Assembly: GCF_037042905.1 (NCBI RefSeq)
Contig: NC_087251.1
Coordinates: 37,256,501-37,320,500 of the forward strand
DNA length: 64,000 nt
DNA from: Lytechinus pictus
Taxonomy: Eukaryota > Echinodermata > Echinoidea > Temnopleuroida > Toxopneustidae
Reading direction: 5' to 3'
Both the position numbers and the translations under genes were made by a program. Positions 50,210-62,335 of the stretch are shown in pieces (within the stretch, counting starts at the first letter, position 1; each line of letters starts with the position of its first letter). The notes under the pieces were generated by a model. That model was given only the letters and a program-made list of their open reading frames with translations. It was not told the DNA's origin and searched no databases.

Positions 50210-53200
50210 TAGATGGGTCAATATACGACCAAAAATAGCCTTACCCGGAACAAATTGCAACAAATGATTTTTCAACGGTATTTTGTACTATTTGACCTCA
50301 GGAATAACATACTAAAAATCTACCAAAATCCGCATCCGGGAAAGTTGTTATTTTCAAGATGGCGTCCAAGATGGCCGCCATTCACTGAAAATGGATACAA
50401 CTGACACATTATCCACCTTATAATACTATTTCTGTTCATATTCCGTGGTCTGGGGGTACAAAAATTGATTTAGGCTAGAATGCATTATAAGCCCCCCAGT
50501 GTACCAGGCAAATCCAAGATGGCGCCCAAAATGGCTGATGTGGGCTGAAAATCAACAATTCATCTAAATTTGTTTCTTATTCAATGGTTTTAAGGGTGAA
50601 ATAGTACATTGAAACAAGTTACGAGGACAGCCAGTGGTCTGGTGTGTCCAAAAATCCAAGATGGCTTCCAAAAATGGAGTTTAAAATGGCTGTTGATAAT
50701 TAAAATGGACATAGTTCATTTCATATCCGCCTGGGACATAATGATTTTGGTGTCTAGACCATGATTTCAATGGTCAAATAAGACATTGGGACAAGTTACA
50801 ATGACAGTCAGTGGTCCAGTATGTTCAAAAATCCAAGATGGCTTTTAAAAATGGAGTCGAAAATTGCTGTTGCTACTTAAGAAAACCCGACATAGTTTGC
50901 TCAATGTCCAGAAATATGATTTTTGTGTCTATACCATGGTTAAATGGGTCAAATAATACACTGGGACAAGTTACAAGGAAGGTCAGTGGTCTGGTATGTG
51001 CAAAAATCCTCGATGGATTCTAAAAATTGATTCTGAAATGGCTGCTAATACTAAAGCGGACAAAGCTCATTTCATTTTGGCCTGGGATATGTGATTTTGA
51101 TGTCTAAACCACTGGTTTCAAGGGTCAAGTAATATATAAGGATAAGTTACAAGGACAGTCAATGGTCTGGTATGTCCAAAAATCGAAGATGGTGTCAAAA
51201 AATTGGTCTTAAAAATATGCTGCTGATACTTAAGCGGACAAAGCTCCTTTCATATCGGCCTGGAAATGTGATTTTGGTGTCTAAACCACTAGTTTCAAGG
51301 ATCAATTAATACATTAGGGCAAGTTACAAGGACAGTCAGTGACCTGGTCGGTCCAAAAATCTAAGTTGGCTTCCAAAAATTGATTCTAAATTGACTGCTG
51401 CTACTTAAAGCGGACATAGCTTATTTCATATCGGCATGGGAAATGCGATTTTGGTGTCTAAACCACTGGTTTAAGGGCCAAAATAATACATTAGGACACG
51501 TTTTGAGGCCAGTCAGTGGTCTGGTATGACCAAAAATCCAATATGGCTGCCAAAACTTGATTCTAAAATGGCTGTTGATACTTAAAAGTGGCATAGCTCA
51601 TTTTAAATCCGCCTGTGAGATATGATTTCTAAACTATGGTTTCAAGGGTCAAATTATATATTAGGACCAGACAATGGCAGTCAGTGGTCTAGTATGTCCA
51701 AAATTACAAGATGGCTTCCAAAAATGGAGTAAAAAAATGTCTTATGTTACTTATAAAAGGACATAGTTTGTTTAATATCTGTCTGGGGAATATGAATTTG
51801 GTGTTAAAAGCATGGTTTAAAAGGGTCAAGTAATACACTAGGGTAAGTTACAAGACGAGTCAATTGTCTGTATGTTAAAAAATCCAAGATTACTTCAAAA
51901 AAAATGGGATGTAAACTGACTATTGCTACTTAAAAGTATGCATAGTTTATTATAAATACACCTTGGAGTTATGGTTTTGCTGTCTATACAAGAGTTTACA
52001 GGGTCAAGCAATACATTGGGTTAAGTTGAAAGGACAGTCAGGTGTCAGGTATGTCCAAAAATCAAAGATGGCTTTAAAAATGGGGGTCTTAAATGACTGC
52101 TGTTACTTAAAAGTGGATGTAGAACATTATAAATACACCTTGGGGATACTATTTTGGTGTCTAAACTAGGGTTTCAAGGGCCAAACAATACTTTGGGACT
52201 GGTTACCATGATATGTAGCTATCCATTTTGCCTTAAAATCCAAGTTGGCTTAAAAAATGGGTTCTAAAGTGACTACTGTTACAAAAAATATCTACCTGTT
52301 AGAAATAATCTTAGTGCCTACACTTAAATGCATGGGGACAAGTTGTCATATTGTTTCATGGGTTGGTAACAGCACAAATTTTAGAATCCATCATGGATTC
52401 TTTGACAAAATGGAGTACTAACCATCCTTGTTACTTGTCCGAATGTATTATTTGACCCTTCATACCACAATTTGGACACCATCATTATTTCTTGCAGATG
52501 AATATTGTAGAACTCTGACCACTATTGAATGATATGAGTCGTTTTAGATTCCTTTTCAAAAAACCCTCTTGTGTTTTAGGCTAACTGGACAACTGCATAT
52601 CAATGTAACCAGTCCAAACGTATTATTTTAACCATGAAAACATAGTGTGGACACCGAAATCATATCTCCTAGGTGGATTTTAACTGAACTATGTCCATTT
52701 TTAACGTTACAGCAGGCATTTTAGACTCCGATTTTTGGAAGCTTTCTTAGATTTTCGACATACTGGACCACTGACTGTCCTTGTAACTAATTTTCTGCCT
52801 TTTGGAACCATGATATAGGCAACAAAATCATATGCCCTTGACGAATAAAACATGAACTATGTCCATTTTTAAATACCATCGCGGCTAATTGATACCATTT
52901 TTTAAGCAACCGTGGACTTTTGGACATACTTGACCACCAATAGTCCTTGTAACTTATCTTAATTTATTATTTGACCCACTTAACCATGGTATAGGCACAA
53001 AAATCATATTCCCGGATATTGAACAAACTATTTTTTTTTTAAAGTAGCAACAACATTTTTTACTCCATTTTTGGAAGCCATCTTGGATTTTTTAACATAC
53101 CGGACCACTGACTGTCCTTGTAACTTGTCCCAATGTATTATTTGACCATTGAAACCATGGTCTAGACACCAAAATCATATCTCTCAGGTGGATGTGATAT

Positions 53201-53723
53201 GAGCTATGTCCATTTTAATGATTAACAGCCATTTTAAACTCAATTTTTGGAAGCCATCTTGTATTTTTGGACGCACCAGACCACTGGCTGTCCTTGTAAC
53301 TTGTCCCGACGTACTACTTCATCATTATCACAATCGAATGGAAACCAAATTAGAGCCACTTAAGTAAGTAATAGATGAATTGTGGATTTTTTAGACTACG
53401 GCAGCCATTTTGGGCGCCTTCTTGGATTTTCCTGGTACCCTGGAGTGCTAATATTCACCCTAACTTGTATAAATAAATTATTTTACCCATTGGACCATAG
53501 AATGTGAACCCAAATAGGATTCTAGGGTGGATAATGAGTGAGTTATATAAATTTTTAGTGAATGGCGGCCATCTTGGACGCCATCTTGAAAATAATCACT
53601 TTCCCGGATGCGGATTTTGGTAGATTTTTAGTATGTTATTCCTGAGGTCAAAAAGTACAAAATACCGTTGTAAAATCATTTGTTGCAATTTGTTCCGGGT
53701 CAAACCATATATTGACCCGTCTA
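50210..53723. mobile_element. Second giant fold-back element (3.5 kb), unequal arms
   Basis: The ends TAGATGGGTCAATATACGAC and (reversed) TAGACGGGTCAATATATGGT; TAA on both sides (50207-50209, 53724-53726) is a plausible 3 bp duplication, and excision restores the host GACCTTAAATGAC. The outer ~180 bp is strongly inverted: TTACCCGGAACAAATTGCAA / TTGCAATTTGTTCCGGGT; GGCGTCCAAGATGGCCGCC / GGCGGCCATCTTGGACGCC. Inside is a ladder of ~175 bp units (AAAATCCAAGATGGCTTCCA; TTTGGTGTCTAAACCA; GGGACAAGTTACAAGGACAG), about 12 rightward units up to ~52330, then about 7 inverted units from ~52420. No ORF of transposase size. Confidence 0.9.
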
Positions 53724-53801
53724 TAAATGAACTTGATCTTGGTCATGTGACCTGAAACACACACAGAATATTCAGGGATACATGGTTACTCTTATCTCCA
53801 A

Positions 53802-55090
53802 GGGTGTGTTTAGGCTTCCATTGCAGAGACAGAATCAGCGTTTTCAAATGTCGTTATAGATCGCCGATCGCAAACATCGTTCTGGGACTCTGTTTCTGCT
53901 TCGTTTTTTAGAGGCAAAATCCCAATTTGCAGCTGGCTTCCCATCATAATTTTTGTTGAGCAGGAAATTGAGGTCAAATTTGGTGCACCATTTTTCAATA
54001 GTTTTTTTTCCCTCGAGTGTTTTTTTTATTTCTATCAATTTCTGATCTTTTAGTAATTGCATGGAACTACTTGACATAGCCATAGAATTTCCACCATGAT
54101 GAGGATAATAATAATACAAAATATAGAATACTAAAGTATACGTAAGAAAATAACAAGACATACATTTGTTCATGCTTGTGGGGCTTCTGGCTCAGTGATG
54201 TCTCCTCACCATAATTCATATTCTGGGTTTTTTGTAAATCCCTCAACATGCATCATGATATACATTGGTCATGATTAGAATCAAGGAGATGAAAGGTAAG
54301 TCCCTGTTACAACCATGCGACTGTATACAAATAGCGAATAGGCATGAGTGCGATGGTGCGAGATTTCGCATGAGGTGAAAGAAAGATGCTCATTATTCAA
54401 TGAGGCGTAAGCCGAGTTGAATAGAGCGTTTCTTTCTTTCACCGAATGCGAAATCTCGCACCATTGCACGAATAAGAATATTCGCTATTTGTGTTGTACA
54501 ACGCCTCGGAATTTAGCGAAAATATGAAAAACAAAGAGTTTATCCCTATAGTAATCTATGAAAAGGGAGCAAAAATACCGAAAGCAGAAAGCAAAATCCC
54601 ACAAGCGCACATGACCTTGGGCAGCTTTGCGCATTTAGCCAGCTGGCTTATACGCGTATTGTTCATTTTTACCGAGCGCAATGAATTAAATCGTATTGTG
54701 ACGTCACCTCCTAAAGCCGTGCAACGGTACATTTTGGTTGGTACGTCTTTTGTGCAACGGTACGAATGTTTGACATTCAGCCTCCCATTTGCTCGCGTAC
54801 AACAAGCTAAGTAGGCGTTGTACAATATTTGCCCGCGGATGTTCAACTCACTGGAAGCATGTACCAAATGACGTCATTTGAACAGGTTTACGATCATGGT
54901 TCTGTTTATACTTCCCCGGAAACCCTGATTCTGATCTAACAATGTTTTAAAACGTACCTTTTTGTAAGTTTACGATCTGCATTCTGAAACGTCGTTTAAA
55001 TGAAAGTAAATATGGACACAACTGTGTTATGGATTAATCACATATGAAAACGTTGATTCTGGCCTGAAAAGTGGAAGCATAAACACGCCC
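53802..55090. mobile_element. 1.3 kb inverted-repeat element, carrying a nested repeat
   Basis: The ends GGGTGTGTTTAGGCTTCCAT and (reversed) GGGCGTGTTTATGCTTCCAC, continuing through AGAATCAGCGTTTTCA / AGAATCAACGTTTTCA, make a terminal repeat of ~60 bp. Flanks CAA / TAA are compatible with a 3 bp duplication in host TCCAAGTTTCATG. A minus-strand ORF (53844-54173) has no recognised domain. The GTACCGTTGCAC element occupies 54310-54840. Confidence 0.8.
54310..54840 (-). repeat. GTACCGTTGCAC dispersed element, copy 2
   Basis: The reverse complement of 46805-47475 in the same order: GTATACAAATAGCGAATAGG, the GTGCGAGATTTCGCATGAGG / CCGAATGCGAAATCTCGCAC inverted pair, GACGTCACCTCCTAAAGCCG, then GTGCAACGGTAC twice and CAAGCTAAGTAGGCGTTGTA. 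Inside the 53802-55090 element. Confidence 0.75.
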
Positions 55091-55974
55091 TAAGTTTCAT
55101 GAACTAGATCCATTCAAACTTTTAAGATTATGAAGACATTTCCACAAATAACCCCAATATTGTCAAAATTTGTTGACCCTAAATGACCTTTGACCTTGAT
55201 CATGTGACCTTAATTGATGTTCAGAGATAATTAATTGCTCTTATGTCGAAGTTTTATGAACTAGATCCATAAAATTTCAAAGTTATGATGACAATTCCAC
55301 AAATACCCCCAACATGGCCAAAGTTCGTTGACCCTAAGTAACCTTTGACCTAGTCATGTGACCTGAAACTAACGCAGGATATTCAGTAATGCACTATTAC
55401 CCTTATGTCTAAGTTTCATGAACTAGGTCCATATACTTTCTAAGTTATGATAACCTTTCAAAAATTTAAAATTCGTTAAGATTTCAATGTTGTGGACGCC
55501 GCTGACAAAAACAGGCTTAAATGCGAAAGAGAAAAATAATGTGCAGAGTTGGTCACACCCACAAGCAAGAAGATAAGCCTTCCAATATTATTTTGACAAT
55601 TTTTTTCAGTGATTTTTTTAAGAGGAATAACCAAATAATAAAACTTTTAATGAGTCAAATTCAGACTCATAAATTGAACAGTTACATGTAAGTCCATCTC
55701 CTAGAAGCTCTCAGGTTTTAAATATTCTCTAGGTAGCCTATAATAACACATTAAATTGGTTTTGTTGTGTTTTGTGGTGAATGGTGGATGATTTCTTCAT
55801 TTGATTTTTTTTCTTTGTATAGATAACCAATTCCAAATCATATTTGGCACTCAAATTTACTTATTTATTATTTAATCGGCACTTCAAAGTTCAAACATAT
55901 TCAAGATTACAAAAGCAATATCAATCATTACATAAAATATTATACAGGTACATGCAATATTTGATAGCAGTTTA

Positions 55975-56070
55975 CCCAGTGCATCAGTTGGTGGCCAGGG
56001 AACGGGAGAGCAAACTTAATCACTGTGACCGGATGGTCCCTCCGCCCAACCAACCGATGCACTGGGAATA
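55975..56070. repeat. ~95 bp hairpin element
   Basis: ACCCAGTGCATCAGTTGGTG then GCCAGGGA is mirrored by TCCCTCCGCCCAACCAACCG then ATGCACTGGGAA. It forms one stem of about 30 bp. Probably a tiny MITE. Confidence 0.7.
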
Positions 56071-56320
56071 CTGGTAAAATATAGCATGAAGAAAAATACA
56101 ATGACAATTGCGGGGATATAAAGGCAAAAAAAAATATTACGCCTTTATACAAAAATAAATAGATATATTTAAGATAGAAAATCATAAATTAGAAGTATAA
56201 TGTTATAAAACAAAATGAGAAATCATGCGAGGTTTGTACTGAAATTAGATTTAAAACAGTGTGAAGGAATATATCAGAATGATAAAAATGAAGGTAATTA
56301 TTAATGCATATACATGTATG

Positions 56321-56826
56321 GAAGGGGGTCCTAAAGCTACGCACCACTTATCGCGCATGCAGTTTTAATGGCAAATGCGCACTCTGTGTGTGAAATTTTG
56401 ACTGCAGAGTGACAAATGATTCGATTCAATTTTTTTTCGACAGAGGCTGCAGTAAATCTCTAAATGCAGAGAAAACCCGTAACTGTTTAGAATTTTGGAG
56501 TTATATTTGCATTAATTTCATATTATCCTAAATTATATGAACATATTTTAGAAATTGAGGCACGGAAAATACTATTTTTCTGCATGACAAATCGAGTGAG
56601 TAGCTTTAGGACCCCTTCTACATCGGGCGGCGAAATCAAGAGGTGTTCGGAAAACACGGCGGGATATTTTCGTATTAGTGAGTGTTGTGATATTTTCTTC
56701 TTGGTTACCGGTAATGATCTTTAGAATGTTTGCCACAAATTAGTGAAAGATGATTTGTTCAAATATTAAAATTGGCATAGTTTTTATCGTTTGTAAACAA
56801 AGTGCGTAGCTTTAGGTCCCCCCTTC
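56321..56826. mobile_element. ~500 bp MITE with an extra internal copy of its end
   Basis: The left end GAAGGGGGTCCTAAAGCTAC then GCAC is mirrored by GTGCGTAGCTTTAGGTCCCC then CCTTC. A third, right-type copy, GAGTAGCTTTAGGACCCCTT then C, lies at ~56598-56618. No ORF. Confidence 0.8.
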
Positions 56827-57149
56827 ATATTACATCTTTCTATTGGAACTGAAAGTTGATAATTATGGCACTAAAAATCACTAAAAATTAAAGGATGAAT
56901 ATACTGTAATAGTGTAATGACCATGACTCTTCAAATAGAGTATAGATAACGATGGTAAGAAAGCTTAACAGTGGTTACAGGATTTTATCATTAGAATAAT
57001 TACAATCATTACAAAAAATTACAAATCATTCCAAATTATATGAAAATGCTAAATAGTACATACAATACTTTTCTTCACCATTAAAACATGTGAAATGAGC
57101 CCTGTCTAGGAAAATACAGTGTAATTTTTTACACTTATTACTTCAGGTT

Positions 57150-58200
57150 TTAACCCGATCTCACACAATGGATTGAGCTAAACCAGAGTTCAGATTATGC
57201 GTCATTGACCATAAAGATGAATACCAGTTGTGGTAACGATCTCAAAATGAGTTCGAACAGAATCCAACGTAATTGCCACCAAAGTGTTTGTATGTTTAAA
57301 TAAAAAGATATGTGCCAAATAGCTCTGGAAGAAAATTTGTAAATGCTGAGAAATTAGCAAAATAAGCACAGAATTCCATCAAGTGTTGGGTATTTTTTTT
57401 GAAGCAATATTAATACACTGTCCCACATATGCTTTTATGTGTTAATCATCATCACAATTATCGATCAATTACCCTTGATTTAACAGACTTTCTCATGTTG
57501 CTGCAACAAATATCGTTTACCTTAAAGTCTATTAACTAAACATGGATTGGATTAATGGCTTATATCTGCTTGATAACAATCTAACAGTTGAAATTATAGA
57601 AGTTCATCAAGACTCACCAAGGATGATCAAATTTATATCCCTGGAATAGCTTCAAAACTCCATTGGATTTATATCAAATTTTCTCATCATCTGGCCTCAT
57701 AAATAAGTCTTCTTTTACATATTGAGCATGTCTTCTTTTAAATGCAATCATTACAAAAATAATATTCAAACAAAAATTTAAACCCTGAATACAATTCCAT
57801 TCAAAGTCACCTCAATTCTTTAAAAGCAAAATATGTTTCATTCTTGGGTAAAGACATATGGACAAGTGGAAAATCTAGGAGATTAAGAAAATAAGTTCAA
57901 AGGTTCATAGCCCACCCTGAGTCCACCAAACTGAGGTAAATGGAAAATTGCCTTTAAATATACAAGAAGAATTTTTCATTTAGCACAGGTCTACATAAAG
58001 CTTAGCAGCAACAGCTAGAATACCTTTTTTTAAATTATCATTTTGACTGGTTTTCACTAAACTAGTTTAAGAAAGTAGATGAGAAGGTAGTCTTAGCTTT
58101 ACAACCATCATAGAAGTATAGTTATCTTGCCAAAGAAGCAGCTCATGCAAACTTCAGATACCAAGTAATTTCACGGTATAAAGGAAGGAATATTTGATTC
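57150..58200 (+). repeat. Duplicated repeat R, copy A (uninterrupted)
   Basis: Contains ATGGATTGGATTAATGGCTT then ATATCTGCTTGATAAC (57542), CATTGGATTTATATCAAATT, AACCCTGAATACAATTCCAT, CTTTAAAAGCAAAATATG and TTTAAGAAAGTAGATGAGAA. The same blocks in the same order, split by a retrotransposon, form copy B (58260-58461 plus 62594-63500). Copy A gives the empty insertion site of that retrotransposon. No ORF. Confidence 0.75.
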
Positions 58201-58466
58201 TTTTTCTTTGTATCTATAAGGTGTCTCAGAAAAGACAAACTGCTATTAATTAAGCTTTATCTCACTCAATGGCTGATATTCTGAACTTTGGTGATTTGGA
58301 ATTGATTATCCAGTAGTAAACATTGTACCACATTTGGCTTCCCATATAGTTCAATGGTCAGATTCAAGTTAAACCAAAGTTCAGTCTCTGACCAGTGACC
58401 ATGGTTAATCCAATGTTCAGAATATGGGCTACTGACCTTAAGATAATGGATTGGATTAATCGCTTT

Positions 58467-58625
58467 TGTCATGTCTCATGCATAACTCAATCATACAAGC
58501 TCATTCATCCAGGACTACCGACAGAACTACGCTAGGCAGTGATTTACAGTTCATACAGTTACTTCGGTATAATGCTTCTTGGTTACAATGACGTCATAAT
58601 CGCAAGTGCATTTGCATATATCACA
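58467..58625 (-). repeat. 3' LTR of the Ty3/gypsy element (159 bp)
   Basis: Read on the minus strand it begins TGTGATATATGCAAATGCAC and ends CATGAGACATGACA, i.e. TG...CA. A purine tract, AAGCTAAGGAGGGAGGAG (58626-58643 complement), lies immediately inside, as expected for the polypurine primer. GCTTT (58462-58466) lies immediately outside. It differs from the other LTR at about six of 159 positions. Confidence 0.85.
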
Positions 58626-59962
58626 CTCCTCCCTCCTTAGCTTATTCCTCTGTCGCGACCAAAATAATTTAATTAACCTTGTTTTTAGTTTTGTCTGATT
58701 AAAGACACACTAGTTTCTTTTACCGCCGTTTTTAGATACGTCACAATCTTTGCAAAACGTATCACTTATAATTTCCTCCGCTGACTAAGTAGTCCAGCTA
58801 TAATATATTTTCATTATTGCTTAAAGATAACAGTGAAGTATTTGTATATATTAAAAAGAAGATTACATGATATATCAATTGTTTTAATATATTTATTTAT
58901 TACCTACCTTCTCATTCGGAAGCCATGATTTATTTTATTAAAATAGTCCAATAACTCAGGCAAGTCCTTCCGGGAAGGTGCGTTTAGCGTCACTTGCAGC
59001 TAATTAGTAATCGGGAAAGGTGGACCCTGACCGTACGGTATACGTCTTCGATATAAATCGATGTTCTGTTTGTACGTGGCAAGGCATTTAATTAATCAGC
59101 CAAGCCATGTACTACAAATGCGGTCCGCCACCGGGTTCCGAGCTGCTTTCTGCACGTGTATGTGTAAATCATATTTTTACCGCCCCATGGCCAGGGGGTT
59201 CTTTTCTCCTATATTAAAAGAAGTCATCAATCTAACACTTGACTCCGGTGTTTTTCTGTCGGGTGTATTTCTTAATCGAGGAATCTGCTCGGTTTCTTCA
59301 CCTCCAAAACTTTAACCAAAATCCAATGTGTTTTCTTATATGAAAAACTTACATCACTTTTGCTAATTTCCTTCTTTTTTTTTAAAGTTGTTCAACCTTG
59401 TTTTATTCTTTTCTTTTGCAATATAGACAATATCAAAAATTATCACAAGCCAAAAAATTCCTCATTTTTAAAACGTATGTTTTTTTTGTTTGTTTTTTTT
59501 CCAAAAGAAAATCAAGCCATGAAAATACAAATTTTCATCCAATCGATCAATGATGATCTTTGCCCAATTTTGTCTTAGCAACAAATAAGAAACATATTTA
59601 CAAACAAAATCTGAGTTGTGTCGTTGACTTTGTGATTTACAAGTTTTGCACCGTTTTGTTGTACTGCCAAAATATCAATGACAAAAATTAATGTAAGGCT
59701 GGCCAATAAATGGTATATGAAAATCATTTTTTTCCTCCTGTATTTCAACAACGATTTCTTTAAAATTTACGTTTTCCAGTATAGTATGCTAAATACAAAT
59801 AATCGGTTTCAAGTGTTTGTTGGACTTGATTAAAGAATATAATTGCTTTAACTGTCATATCGTGCAAACAACACCACTCAAATCTTGAAGAAAATAAACA
59901 TCAAAAATATCTTCTAACACTAGAAAACTTAAACTATATTTACAAACTTCATCCTTCATCTG
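58626..59962 (-). other. Ty3 element 3' non-coding region
   Basis: AT-rich DNA between the integrase stop and the 3' LTR, 1.3 kb, longer than is usual for Ty3 elements. No env-like ORF is visible on the minus strand. A small extra insertion here cannot be excluded; I found no terminal repeats. Confidence 0.5.
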
Positions 59963-62335
59963 TTACATGGACTCGATGAGCCGATCTGGCGTCTTCCTTA
60001 CACGCTTAGAACGTCGAAGAGGGAGTACCTCACCAGAATTGGGAGGCATAGTGTCAGGATCATCTTCGATCTGTGAGTCCGCCTGTATGGGAGAGTGATT
60101 ACCCTCCAGACTTTCTGGGGCAGACAAATGTCTTTCAGTTTCTAAAGTCTCTGTTGGATCCACAGGCGCTGGTGGTGTTGGCACCTGTGTATGAGTGGAA
60201 TCGTTCATCGACACCTTGCATTCTGACCGCAACTGATCCACATGTCTTTTCCAGACTCTGCCATCCTCCAGGATGACTACATAGGACTTTGGTGCTCGTC
60301 GTTCAGCGACTGTTCCTGACCACCAAGTTTCATCTTGACGAAAGTCTTTGACCAACACGCGATCTCCAGGGAAGAATTCACGCAGACCATGATGTTTGTC
60401 ATGATGAAGCTTTTGGTCACTCTGCTTGTTGATGACCTTGTCCTTGGTACTAGGTCTGACCAAGCTGAGACGTGTGCGAAGCTCCCGTCCAAGAAATAAA
60501 CTTGCTGGGGTCTGTACAGTTGTCGCATGCTTGGTTGAGCGATATGTAAGCAGGAAACTATCCAAGCACTGCTGAAAACTGCGACCTTGAGCTTTGCTGG
60601 CACTCAATGATCTTTTAAAGGATTGTACCATCCTTTCAGCTGCACCGTTACTTGCGGCATGATATGGTGCAACCTTGACGTGCTTCACACCATTTCTCCT
60701 GAGAAAATCCTCAAATTCCTCACTCACAAATTGTGGGCTGTTGTCGCTTGCTGAACAAGTCCCTCAATGCTGAAATAGTTGCAGCTGACGTTGTACTTGA
60801 CATCATTATGACCTCTGGCCACTTGGAATATGCATCTGTGATGACTAGATAGTCTTTTCTTGTCCTTCTGGGCATAATCTATGTGTATACGTGTCCATGG
60901 TGACTGTGGCCATACCCATGTCATAAGTGGTGCCACTGTTCGAACGTTCCGAGTCTGCTGGCAAGTCTGGCATGACTTTACCATCTGCTCTATGTCATAG
61001 TCAATCCTGGGCCACCAAACATGACTGCGAGCAATTTCCTTCATACGCACCATGCCAGGATGCGCTGTATGCAACTCTTGTAGAATGTCTCTTTGTAGAC
61101 TAGGAGGGACAATCACTCGATAACCCCACAAGAGGCAATCCTGTTTCATCCTTCCTTCTGATGAATGGTTTGCGTCTTTCATCTTGTTTGTCCTCCACCC
61201 ATGTTCCCGTTTTCACCATGTGGAGAATCCTAGAAAGCACAGGATCTGTTCTTGTCTTGTTCTGGATTTCTTTGCTAGTGATAGGAAGGCTCTCAATGTG
61301 ATAGGCTGTAATGTTATAGATGTCGTCATCTGCTTGCAGTTTCCGGTAAGGGAAGTCGTGACAAAGCATCTGCCACCAGATTCTGGTTGCCTGAAATATA
61401 CTTCAGGTCATAATCAAAAGCTGACAGGATAATTGCCCATCGTTGCAACCTCTGGGCAGCCAAGGTAGGTATTGCAGTCTTTGGACCTACAATCCGTTCC
61501 AGGGGCTTGTGATCTGTACGTATCACAAACTTCCTTCCATACAGGTACGTGCGAAAACGCTGAAGACCAAACAAAATGGCCAGTGCTTCCTTGTCCAACT
61601 GTGCATAGCCCTTCTCATGCTGATTCAAGCTCCTTGAGGCATATGCTACTGGTTTCCTGTTGCCCTTGTTGTCCACATGAGAGATAACTGCACCCACTCC
61701 ATAGGGTAAAGCATCTACACTCAGTTCTAGCTCCTGCTCTGGATCATAGTGTGTAAGCAATCTCTCTGTAGAGATCGCTTTCTTTACAGCTTGGAAGGCA
61801 TTATCAGAGTCCTTGTCCCAAGACCATGGCTTTGATCCAAGTAAGGCCGCTTACTGGTACTAGATTGACCCTGCTTGACCTGGGTAGCATCCTTACGTCT
61901 GTTGTGTGAATATGACACCTTATTCACCTTCCCATCATCTACTTTAGTATTGGACATGTCCTTGATGTTACATGATGCTGCCTCCTCTGCTAATGCTAAT
62001 TCCACAGCTTCCTGGAATCTATAGTTCTTGGACAAAAGTTTCTTCTGAATGGAACTTGATTACAAGCCTGCAATGAAGCGGTCTCGTAGAGCTTCCTCTA
62101 AGGCTCCCCCTGTGAACTCACATGAAGAAGCAAGCTTTTTCAAGTAGGAGACAAAACCTGAGATTGTTTGACCAGGTGATTGCTTAGCATTATGAAACTT
62201 GAACCTTTCTGATACAACCAAGTGCTTAGGATGGAAATGTCCCCTCAAAATTCCACTGAGTTCATCATACGTTTTCTCACTTGGTTTGCTTGGAAATGCC
62301 AAATCTTTCACCGTTTTGTACGTGTCACTACCAAT
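59963..62335 (-). pseudogene. Ty3/gypsy gag-pol remnant, deleted and frameshifted
   Basis: In minus-strand order: C-terminal half of gag (62335-~61840; TYKTVKDLAFPSKPSEKTYD), with an in-frame stop near 62059. A deletion junction at ~61840 jumps straight to the end of reverse transcriptase (DNAFQAVKKAI). RNase H follows (SVDALPYGVGAVISH, KEALAILFGLQRF, RTDHKPLERI). Next is the integrase HHCC finger (HTAHPGMVRMK, VKSCQTCQ), the integrase core with its first Asp in RIHIDYA and the SDNSPQF...AAER pair 35 residues apart, then a GPY/F-like module (WWSGTVAERRAPKSYVVILE) and a basic tail RRSKRVRKTPDRL. Protease and the reverse transcriptase catalytic core are missing. Frames change near 61340, 61150, 60880 and 60745. 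It cannot make a working polyprotein. Confidence 0.9.

Larger units (their letters stand above)
49913..55500 (+). repeat. TGACC-family repeat split by three nested insertions (copy 7)
   Basis: The left end AACAAGTGGAATGCTTCTGG then GTTTCGCCGGCAGTACGCG. Host units survive at 50045-50209, 53724-53801 and 55091-55490. They contain TGACC...CATGTGACCT, TTCATGAACTAGATCC and TGACCTTTGACC (55187). The right terminus is eroded (GTGGACGCCGCTGACAAA). The insertions are the fold-back element (50210-53723) and the element at 53802-55090, which itself holds another repeat. Confidence 0.8.

Noticed and set aside
53844..54173. Transposase for the 53802-55090 element
   Set aside because: 110 codons with no DDE, BED or Myb-like motif visible; likely a chance ORF.
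58626..59962. env-like gene making the Ty3 element a retrovirus-like errantivirus
   Set aside because: No minus-strand ORF with signal peptide or membrane segment lies between the integrase and the LTR.
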